In this document: positions 55,955 through 64,000 of the stretch, one piece after another
Layout: each line of letters starts with the position of its first letter
How positions within the stretch are numbered: the first letter of the stretch is position 1
The notes under the pieces: model-generated
What the model saw: only the letters and a program-made list of their open reading frames with translations
Told to the model about the DNA's origin: nothing
The model's database searches: none
Assembly: GCA_039583875.1 (NCBI GenBank)
Contig: CM077166.1
Coordinates: 83,140,564-83,204,563, forward strand
Source: Platanthera guangdongensis
Lineage: Eukaryota > Streptophyta > Magnoliopsida > Asparagales > Orchidaceae
DNA length: 64,000 bases
Reading direction: 5' to 3'
Program-made: the position numbers and the translations under genes

Positions 55955-56756
55955 TTATTATATAAAGCAATATAGATATCTCAAAACACACCATAAAACT
56001 CATCTGGACCGTCCGATCAAGCTCCATCAAACACAGGCCGTTTGATTCAAAGCAGGAGGTCTGCAAATATCCAAAAAGTATTTCGGAACACTGTTCATAG
56101 GAGAAAAAAATCTCGATACCCCGTTTCCAACTCCCGCCTCTCACGCCTCACCCCCGCCGCCACCGGCGGAGCCGCCGGCGGGTTCGCCGGCCTCCGGCGA
56201 ACCCGCCGGGGGTTGTCCGGCGGCGAGCGGCAGGGCCACCGCCGGCGCTCCGCTGGCGGAGGCTGCGTAGATCGTCCTGCGTGAGCAGGCCGATGCGGGG
56301 GGGGGGGGGGGGGATTTCTGCTTTTTTTTTTTGCAGTTTTTTTAATTATAAAATTTATTAAATTTATTTATAATTTGAAAAATTATTAAATAGTTTTATT
56401 ATATTTTAATAAAAGTTTTCTATTAAATTTTTTATTAAAATTGTTATTAAAATCTGGGCCACGGGCGAAGCCCGCCGGGTGGCGGGCGAAGCCCGCCAGG
56501 GGGTCAAGCGGGAGAAGCCCGCTTGATTGCGTGTGAAGCCCGCAGCGACGCATCGAGAACGGGCAGAGCCCGTTCGAAGATGCGCGGGGCGGGCGAAGCC
56601 CGCTGGGGGTCAAGCGGGCGAAGCCCACAGCGACGCTTCGAGAGTGGGCGGAGCCCGTTCGAAGAAGCGGGGGGCGGGCGAAGCCCGCCGGGGGTCAAGC
56701 GCGCGAAGCCTGCTGCGACGCATCGAGAACGGGCGGAGCCCGTTAGAAGATGCTAG
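55952..56756 (+). mobile_element. Short non-autonomous Helitron
   Basis: It begins TCTTTATTATATAAAGC directly after an A. It ends with hairpin AACGGGCGGAGCCCGTT (56728-56744), eight bases, and CTAG (56753-56756) followed by T. TC start, GC-rich hairpin near the end, CTRR end and A|T target are the Helitron hallmarks. It sits inside an AT microsatellite. There is no Rep/helicase gene, so it would depend on an autonomous relative. It contains a run of 17 G at 56297-56313 and a GC-rich hairpin array. Confidence 0.75.
56455..56750 (+). repeat. Tandem array of GCGGGC-GAA-GCCCGC hairpins
   Basis: About eleven short inverted repeats with 5-7-base GC arms and a GAA/GGA-like loop are spaced 18-35 bases apart. 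The last is the Helitron's terminal hairpin. Some units share the extended word CGACGCATCGAGAACGGGC. Confidence 0.85.
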
Positions 56757-56757
56757 T

Positions 56758-56759
56758 GT

Positions 56760-56799
<40 letters not shown>

Positions 56800-57175
56800 C
56801 GAGTGACAGGCACGGGCCTTCGGCCCGGGGGCATTCTGGAGGGGTGATATTTATCGTTGGTGCGGTATTTGTCGTGGGTGCGACATTTGTCGTGGGTGAG
56901 CCATTTGTCGTGGGGCGACATTTGTCGTGGGAGGTGTCATTGGTCATGCGCGACACCATTGGTCGTGGGCGGTGCCATTCGTCGTGGGCGGCGTCATTGG
57001 TAGTGAGCGGTGACATTGGTCGTGCACGACGACATTGGTCGTGGGCGGCATCATTAGTCGTGGGCGGCGCCATTTGTCATGGGCGGCGCCATTCGTCGGG
57101 GGCGGCGCCATTCGTCGTAGCGGGGTCATTCGTCGTGGGCGGCGTCATTCATCAAGGGCGGCGTCATTCATCAAA
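56758..57175 (-). mobile_element. (AT)n, hairpin and 19-bp minisatellite (second copy)
   Basis: The AT run is followed by a hairpin CGGGCC-TTC-GGCCCG (about 56813-56828). Around 17 repeats of about 19 bases follow, consensus near CATTCGTCGTGGGCGGCG. The sequence between AT run and hairpin (GAGTGACAGGCACGGG) aligns with that at 52929 (GCAGTCATGCACGGGG), so the two are one family in the same orientation. Confidence 0.5.
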
Positions 57176-57765
57176 TATGCTTAGCCTAGGGTCCAGTTCA
57201 CTTAAAATTAAATAAATGCTAATACCAAAATCCCAGTACCTGAAAGCCATAAGAGGGCAATTCAATTCCACCAGACAGCGAACATTTAAACTGAATAAGG
57301 AAGACGACTCAAACATATATAAGCCAACATATTCATAATGAACAATAAGATGTAAAGCTACTCAGTGATTATCAAGAAACATATTACATTTGATTTGGTG
57401 AAAAAATAATAAATAATTAGCAATCTTGATTTCAAAAGGTATTACAAAAATGAAATCATCTTAAATAAACAAAGCTATCATGAACCAACAAAGGGAAATA
57501 ATAAAATTAGCAAGAGTTTGATCATGTGTGTATATCGATTGTGATGAACAAAAGTGTTCGTATTACACAATAGAAATTAAGAAGGAGATAGAGGATATAC
57601 CTGAAGGAGACACATTCCAGCTGTTGGAATCAGCAAGAAACTCCTTTAATAGGAAGGAGAGTAGCGCAAAAACATACAGCCGAACCTGAAAATGCTCTGA
57701 ATTGGGAAGAAGATAGGGCAAATACGGAAATACTGTAACGCGAAGCAGATTCCATTGTGGGGTCC
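57176..57765. other. Unassigned stretch left of F
   Basis: AT-rich, with no recognised element. On the minus strand, an ATG at about 57754 opens a frame of about 40 codons (Ser/Ala/Phe-rich) that ends TGA, and CAG|GTATA follows about 35 bases later. This could be a captured first exon, but nothing confirms it. Confidence 0.35.
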
Positions 57766-60079
57766 TATAACACCCCCTATCCGTCGCATAGCATATAGCA
57801 GTAGGTCCGGCCGGGGCCCGACGTTGTATACCACAGGCAGACCGGGTGGTTACTCGTGGAAACCATCCAACCAATCATAACGTCCTACACAGAGCATTCT
57901 AGCGGAAGCAGTTTATAAAAGTTGCAATAAAGAACCAAGCACTAAAGCATGAATGTCCACTAATACCAAATAGGAATGTTATACATACACCAGTACAAGC
58001 CTTAAGGCCTTACAAAATGGTTCACTTGATATGACATATTTTACAAACCATGGCACGCAGGCCGGTCATACATGAATAAAAACAGTAAACAATCCAATTA
58101 GGCATTCGAGGGCCGGCTTTGCAAATTGGGCTTTAGCCCGCTATTGACCGCTTGGTCCAGCAGCACCTGCAAGCAACAAACCACCGCACGGTGGCAAAAC
58201 AAGGCAACGGTCAGCAATGCTGACCAAATTATAACGATCCCGCCGCCAACTCGGGCCGACGATGCTCCTTCCCTGCATTTCATTAGCATAAGCGAGCATT
58301 ATATCAATATTCATTTCATCACAGATGTTGGCTCGCATGGCCACACACCCCGTGCTCTCAGGGCATATTCTCGGTGAACCGGTCGATGTCACGTCAATTA
58401 AAACCATATACATTCTGATCTCACCACCGCCACTTTGACGGCCAAACCTATGAGCATTTTGTCTTCCCGGCATGGGTCACGTCAATTTAAGCAATAGACC
58501 GTCGAAGACCCTCATCTATGCCAACGGTAAGTGACACGTAACTTTAGGTCTCTTTAACCCGAACGACATAGAAGTGGGTACAGTTCCATCTAACCCGTGC
58601 TCACATCGCAACGACAATTTAAGCCATTTGCGCGGGTCAAACTTCTCCCGAGTCCCATTTCAATCACATTTCACATAACCCGGTTATGTTCAAGTTGGCT
58701 CTCAGGCCACCAAGTTACCAAGATCACGCAACCGCCCAGTTTTCCGGGTGCACCTTTGGGTTAATCCCCAAGGCTCCCTGTTGCAATCTACCGTGTAGAA
58801 AACCCGAAAACAACCAATAGCACGGAGTCTTCTCCGGCATTAATGCAATGCAACATCACCGATCCAGACCAACATGTCCGGGTAGGCTTCACACATCATG
58901 CCTATGTCCGTTCTCGCTTACGGACTCTAAACAACGGGGACTTCACATATCTACCCGAAGGAACGCCTCCAACTCACCGCAAACTCGGGAGAGCGGGCTT
59001 CCTATGCAAAAAAGTAGAGCTACTCATGCTCAAGAAGAGAATCGTTACCCTTGCGTTCTTCTTTGGCGCCATGGAAAAGTAAGCGGAGGAAAAGCACCGC
59101 ACTAGCTTTGCCTCCGTGGATCCGGAGTCGGCTCGCGATTTGGAGCTTCGAAGCTCCTCCAATGGCTGGATATAGCTTCTTCTTCCTTCCTTGGATCTCC
59201 TCTCTCGCTAAGCTTTAGAAAGATAACCACTCATGAAAAGTGAGGGTTTCTAAGGCCCAATCCCGGGTATATCCCATCAGGAACAACCCCCAGCCGTTGG
59301 ATCATCAATTAAAGAAAAAATGGCTTTGATTCGGGACTGAATTGTCCAATCTGGACCGCACACGGCCTGACACATGCTCGTGTCCAGGGCCGTGTGCCTC
59401 ATTCGCCGTCAAAATCGACTCGCCTGGAATAACACACGGGAATCGAACACGCCCGTGTTCGACCTGACACGCCTGTGTTCCACCTGACACGGCCGTGTAG
59501 ACGGCCGTGTACCCCCGTCAATTTATCCCGAAAACAACCCGAGCACTGCACGGGTTCTAGGACAAGCCCGTGTCTTTGCCCGTGTCTACCTCAACACGCC
59601 TGGGCTCCAGGCCGTGTACACGGTCTCGACACTCGACACTTTGTCGAGCGAAGATCGTCGACCTGATGACACGGCCTTGGACACGCCCGTGTCCTAGGCC
59701 GTGTGCCTTGTCTCGACACATCGTCGAGCAAAATTCGTCGACTCCCCGGGACGAGTGTCGACACGAGCTCGACACGCCTTGCGCCACGCCCGTATCGCAG
59801 GCCGTGTGCCATGTCTCGACACTTCGTCGAGCGCAGTGTCGACTTCGCGGTCTGAGTGTCGACACGGGTCGACACGCCCTGCGACACGCCCGTGTCGCAG
59901 GCCGTGTGCCCAGTCTCGACACAATGTCGAGAGCAAAATGTCGACTTTGCCGGCTGAGTGTCGACACAAGCTTGACACGCCCTGGGACTCGCCCGTGTCC
60001 CAGGCCGTGTGCCTCCTGCCAAAATCCAAAACTGGCCCAAAACGTCACTCGTCGCTCCTTTGAGTTTCAGGGCGTTACA
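57766..60079 (-). mobile_element. F 3' LTR
   Basis: Minus-strand start TGTAACGCCCTG follows the polypurine tract. The end, by alignment with S1's GTTGTTACA, is ...GTGTTATA, so the usual terminal CA has mutated. It carries the palindrome array near its start and no gene. Frames such as 59570-60190 are shadows of the array. Confidence 0.82.
59330..60030 (-). repeat. CACGCCCGTGTC / GTGTCGACAC array in F's U3
   Basis: Units of 100-103 bases have ACGCCCGTGTC cores at about 59683, 59786, 59886 and 59989, each followed by AGGCCGTGTGCC, TCTCGACAC, TCGTCGAGC and (A)GTGTCGACAC. Less regular CACACGGCCGTGT clusters extend to 59330. The vocabulary is shared with B, G, D and D2. Confidence 0.9.
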
Positions 60080-62805
60080 ACTCTCCCCCTCTTAAAAGAA
60101 TTTCATCCACGAAATTATGTAAAGGAAAGACATGTACAAAACCAAAATTTGTACCTGAGCGGAACAACTCCGGATACTCGTCAAGCATAGTCTGCTCTCG
60201 CTCCCAAGAGAGCTCCTCACGATCGCAATTGTCCCACCGGACCTTGACCATCCTGATCTCTTTATTGCGTAGCCGCTTGACCTCCGAGTCCTCAATCCGC
60301 ATGGGCATGACTTTTGACATCAACCCACTATCCACCGGCACTTGATCAACCGCGATCACTTGCGTAGGCTCTTGCACCGCCTTCCGAAGCACCGAAATAT
60401 GGAATACATCATGTAAACCACTAAGCTCCACTGAAAGCTTCAACCGATAGGCCGCTTCACCAATGCGCTCCAGAACCTCAAACGGCCCAAGGTACCTCGG
60501 GCTTAGCTTTTTCAATCGCCGCACCCGCGAGACACCATTGAAAGGCTTGATCTTTAAGTACACATAGTCGCCCACGGCGAACTCCACGTTCCTGTGCTTG
60601 GCATTATAGTACTTCGCTTGCCGGTCTTGAGCGATAAGCAACCTTTCCCGAATGGTTCTCACCAAAGAAGTAGCATCCTCCACTTCCAATCGCTTATACA
60701 ACTTTGACTCACCCGTTTCTAACCAAGACAACGACGTGCGACATTTTCTACAATATATTGCCTCGAAGGGCGCCATTTGAATACTCGCTTGGTAGTTGTT
60801 GTTGTATGCGAACTCCACCAAATAAAGTTGGTCTTCCCATTGCTTTCCAAAATCCAAGACACACATGCGAAACATTTCTTCCATAGTTCTATTGACCCTC
60901 TTGGTCTGCCCATCCGTTTGCGGATGGAAGGCTGTGCTGAATTTCAACTTTTTCCCCAACATTTGTTGCACTAGCCTCCAATCATTGGACGTGAACCGCC
61001 CATCTCGGTCACTCACGATGCTGCGGGGCACACCATGAAGCCGTACTATGTTATCCACATAAAGTTTTTCCAACTTCTCCACCGGTTCATCCTTCCTATG
61101 CAGAATAAAATGCGACACCTTTGTTAGCCAATCAACAACCACCCAAATGGCGTCGTTCCCCTTTTTCGACCTTGGCAAACCATGCACAGAGTCCATAGAG
61201 ATGTCGTCGAATTTCCACTCATGAATATGCAAAGACTTAAGAAATCCTCCCGAGTTTTGACATTCCGCCTTCACCAAGGCGCAAGTTTGGCACTTCGCCA
61301 CGTAAAGCGCCACATCTTTCTTCAACCCCGGCCACCAAAATAGTTTCTTCATATCACGGTACATCTTCGTGCTCCCCGGGTGAATCGAGTACTTGGTATG
61401 GTGTGCCTCGTACAACAATTCCGCCCGCAAATTACCCACACTTGGGACGCACAGACGACCGTCTTTCCAAAGTAATCCGTCCTCCACGATGAATTGGGAA
61501 TTTGACCCATCCAGAGCCTCTACCATGAACTGCTTCATATGAGCATCCATATCCAAAGCCTGTCGAATACGATCAGCCAGGTCATATTGTACTTCAGTCC
61601 AATTCAGAACTGCTTCAGCACTTGATTGCCTATCCACATAAACAATCTCCAACACCTCCAACTCCCGCACCAACCGCTTATCATGCACCGATAGCCAATT
61701 GGCTTGAGCTGGGGCTCGGCGACTCAACGTGTCCGCAATCGCATTCCCTTTACCAGACACGTAGTGGATCTTGAATGTATAGTCCCCCAGGAACTCCATC
61801 CATCTACGCTGCCGCATATTCAGATCCTTCTGATCGATCAGATACTTCAGGCTCTTGTGATCGGTGTAGATATCAATCTTCACACCGTACAAATAGTGTC
61901 TCCATAGCTTTAAGGCAAAAATCACGGCCGCTAACTCCAAGTCATGGACCGGATAGTTCCTTTCATGCACTTTCAGCTATCTCGAGCCATAAGCTATTAC
62001 ATTTCCGTGTTGCAGTAGCACGTAACCCAAACTGTTGCCCGAAGCATCACTGTAAATCTCATAGCCTTCGGTCCCACATGGCGAACTCAGCACAGGTGCC
62101 GTGGTCAACCGACACTTCAACTCCTCAAAAGCTCGCGCGCACTCCGGCATCCAAACGAACTTATGCTCCTTCCTCGTCAAAGTAGTGAGAGGTAACGCTA
62201 TCCGCAAGAAGTTCTCTATGAAGCGCCTATAATAGCCAGCAAGCCCCAGAAAGCTCCGGACTTCCGCTACCGTAGCAAGCTCAGGCCACTCCCGTATCGT
62301 AACAATCTTCGCCGGATCCACAGCAATACCCTCTCCACTCACTATATGACCGAGGAACGCCACTGAGGACAACCAAAACTCGCACTTCGAGAACTTGGCA
62401 TACAGTTGATTCCTCCTTAGCGTCTCCAAAACCAAATGAAGATGCTTGAAGTGATCTTCCTCACTTTGTGAGTACAACAAAATATCGTCTATGAAGACGA
62501 TCACAAAATGGTCCAAGTACTCCCTGAAAGTCCTGTTCATCAAATCCATGAATACTGACGGCGCATTAGTCAGCCCAAACGGCATGACCGTAAACTCATA
62601 ATGCCCGTATCTCGTACAAAACGCTGTCTTCGGGATATCACTCTCCCTTATTCGCAGCTGATAGTACCCAGACTTGAGATCCAACTTCGAGTACACCGTC
62701 GACCCAACTAACTGATCAAAAAGATCATCAATCCGGGGGATCGGGTACTTGTTCTTCTCCGTCAACTTGTTGAGCTCCCGATAATCAATACATAGCCTCA
62801 AGCTT
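60075..62805 (-). pseudogene. Gypsy F pol: RT (partial), RNase H, integrase, chromodomain-like tail
   Basis: It starts at [12 protein letters not shown], in the middle of RT, because LTR D2 cuts it. [27 protein letters not shown] and FIDD (62484-62495). RNase [14 protein letters not shown]. Integrase: zinc motif (HHTKYSIHPG, CQTCALVKAEC), core DSVHGLPRSKKGNDAIWVVV, HPQTDGQT. The C-terminal LRNKEIRMVKVRW...SWE..Q block is Tekay chromodomain-like. One TAG (61977-61979) separates RT from RNase H. Otherwise the frame is open for about 630 codons. Confidence 0.93.
60080..60100 (-). other. F polypurine tract
   Basis: On the minus strand TTTTAAGAGGGGGAGAGT leads into the LTR start. The pol frame runs through it and stops on the TAA of the LTR's first codons. 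Confidence 0.85.
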
Positions 62806-62984
62806 TGATGAGTTGTAAATATACGTATTTTTATATACATTAAATAAGACGTATTAGTTTCTTTTTGTGATTTTTAGTTGTTTTTTCCTTAATAAATTGC
62901 TTCCTTTTTGTAAATATTTTCTAACTTAGAGTTATTTTTGTTTTCTGAATTTTTCAGGAAAAATTGCCGAAAAATCAAAGTACA

Positions 62985-63618
62985 CGCCCGTGTACTGTTG
63001 GTCACGCCCGTGACCAGGGCGTGATACGTCAAATTCCCGAGAAATGACATCTTTTTGAAGAAATAGCGTGACAAGGATGTGTCACCCGAGGCACGCCCGT
63101 GACCCGTGCCCGTGACCATCCAGATCGACGAAATCGCGATCAACAATCGTCGGCCTAGCTGACACGCCCGTCGACACGCCCGTGACACCTGACACGGGGC
63201 GTGACCCAAGCCGTGACCACTCCTTTCGATGTTTTTCGCTCGACGTTCGTCGAGCCAACCCGACACGCCTAGAGTAACGCCCGTGACCTAGGGCGTGACT
63301 CCTCCACCTGGCCCGACAAACTGCCGTCGGCAACCTCCCGAAGTCAACAACGCCATTAATCGCCGCACGACACGCCCACCATCACGCCCGTGACAAGGGG
63401 CGTGACCGCCGCGTTTTTTCGCCGCAACATCAAATCGCCGTCAAATCGACTAATTCCGATAATAACTAAAGCCAACACACCCACCGCCACGCCCGTGACC
63501 GGGGGCGTGACCGTTGCGATTTCAGCCGCGAAAGTCAAATCTCTAGTCAAATTGGAAGGCCGCCATGTGAATAGTATAGACACGCCCCCGGACACGCCCG
63601 TGTCCGAGGGCGTGTGCC
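62985..63618 (+). repeat. CACGCCCGTG palindrome array in D2's U3
   Basis: About seven cores, at about 63002, 63092, 63175, 63273, 63382, 63488 and 63592 (spacing 83-109). Each is followed by a GGGCGTG(A/T)C half, with TCGACGA/TCGTCGA words between the first four. It ends about 15 bases before the TATA box. Confidence 0.88.
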
Positions 63619-63631
63619 GTGAAATTTTGTC

Positions 63632-63637
63632 TATAAA
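63632..63637 (+). promoter_or_regulatory. TATA box of LTR D2
   Basis: TATAAA in GTCTATAAATTC, matching CCTATAAATTG in D. Confidence 0.6.
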
Positions 63638-64000
63638 TTCAGATTTTCTGTCTGAATTCCGGGTTCCCTTTTTTCCTGAACCATTTTGTATAGGGGCTGG
63701 CTTTTAGATGCATTTCCAAGCTATGTAAATTCACTTTCTCCCCCTCTCTTATATTTGTTTTTAGCCTTCTGTAACTCTCGTTTTAGCTTAATAAATGTTT
63801 AGATTTTTGTCTCTTTATGTGGTTTTGGAATGGATCTAAGCCTCTCTTATGCAATCTTATTTCTTTTATTTTGTTTTAACATTATTTTTGTTCTCTTTTA
63901 GTACGTGTGTGTGTGTGTGTGTGTGAGATTAATTTTCATGTTATTATACTTAGTTATTTCTTACTTACTTTTGGTTAGACTTAGGTTTTTTCTAACTTTT

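Larger units (their letters stand above)
57766..62805 (-). mobile_element. Gypsy element F (Tekay-type), minus strand, 5' part missing
   Basis: Minus-strand order: RT (entered at 62805), RNase H, integrase, chromodomain-like tail, polypurine tract, 3' LTR. Gag, protease, primer site and 5' LTR are displaced by LTR D2, which starts at 62806 inside RT, and should lie to the right of D2. Only one nonsense codon is seen in the visible pol. Confidence 0.9.
62806..64000 (+). mobile_element. LTR D2 (D family), cut by the window end
   Basis: It starts TGATGAGTTGTAAATATACG, matching D's first bases with one change. It then has the same order: AT-rich start, palindrome array, TATA box, T-rich tract. 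The target duplicate on the left should be AGCTT (62801-62805). A (GT)n run lies at about 63904-63925. Whether this is a solo LTR or a 5' LTR cannot be seen here. Confidence 0.85.

Noticed and set aside
55773..56144. Frames rich in Ile-Tyr on both strands
   Set aside because: Translation of the (AT)n run.
59570..60190. Overlapping frames on both strands at 59557-60190
   Set aside because: Product of the GC-rich, palindromic array in F's LTR, which keeps several frames open at once.
62806..62840. N-terminal residues of the minus-strand RT frame of F
   Set aside because: They are read from LTR D2; the RT sequence begins at 62805.

Overview
The window is plant nuclear DNA made almost entirely of LTR retrotransposons inserted into one another. 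I find no intact host gene, rRNA, tRNA or CRISPR array. The plant origin follows from the element lineages: Ty3/Gypsy Tekay-type chromoviruses (elements B, G, F), a Reina-like chromovirus remnant, Athila/Tat-type elements (E, D, D2, S2) and Sirevirus-like Ty1/Copia elements (A, C). It also follows from primer-binding sites matching plant tRNA-Met and tRNA-Asp. Species cannot be assigned.

Layout. 1-1083 is the 3' end of a Tekay-like LTR. 1084-2640 is the end of an Athila/Tat LTR plus leader. 2641-5005 is a minus-strand chromovirus remnant. 5006-12515 is Copia element C, which has lost gag, protease and integrase, and whose RT/RNase H is split by a solo LTR (D, 7840-10806, target duplication GGACT). 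Copia element A starts at 12516 inside C's 3' LTR. A's gag is split by Gypsy element B (15887-39498, TSD GTTTA/GTTTG). B's 3' LTR is split by the youngest element, Gypsy G (24936-36637, minus strand, TSD CGTGT). A resumes at 39499 and ends at 46277, where Athila element E begins (46278 to about 52905). E has no 3' LTR in the window. 52906-57765 holds AT microsatellites, 19-bp minisatellites next to GC-rich hairpins, a short non-autonomous Helitron (55952-56756) and unrecognised sequence. 57766-62805 is Gypsy F (minus strand), cut in its RT by another D-family LTR (D2, 62806 to the window end). The nest is therefore remnant < C < A < B < G, with D in C, E in A, and D2 in F.

How the parts work. 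Each autonomous element encoded Gag, protease, reverse transcriptase, RNase H and integrase. Nearly all reading frames now carry stops or frameshifts. G is the least damaged: I see one nonsense codon in gag and one in integrase.

Two signals stand out. First, B and G each carry a 94-96 nt GT...AG segment at the same place, the Gag-protease junction. In both it splits the same glycine codon in the same phase, which suggests a conserved retrotransposon intron that could set the Gag to Gag-Pol ratio. Second, LTRs of unrelated families (Tekay B, G, F; Athila/Tat D, D2) share a vocabulary of GC-rich palindromes (CACGCCCGTG, TCGACGA/TCGTCGA) in arrays with a period near 100 bp. In four LTRs (including E, which has its own palindrome) the array ends just upstream of a TATA box. 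Copia A shares the TCGACGA and GTGTCGACAC words and carries them in its LTR, its gag coding region and its 3' spacer.
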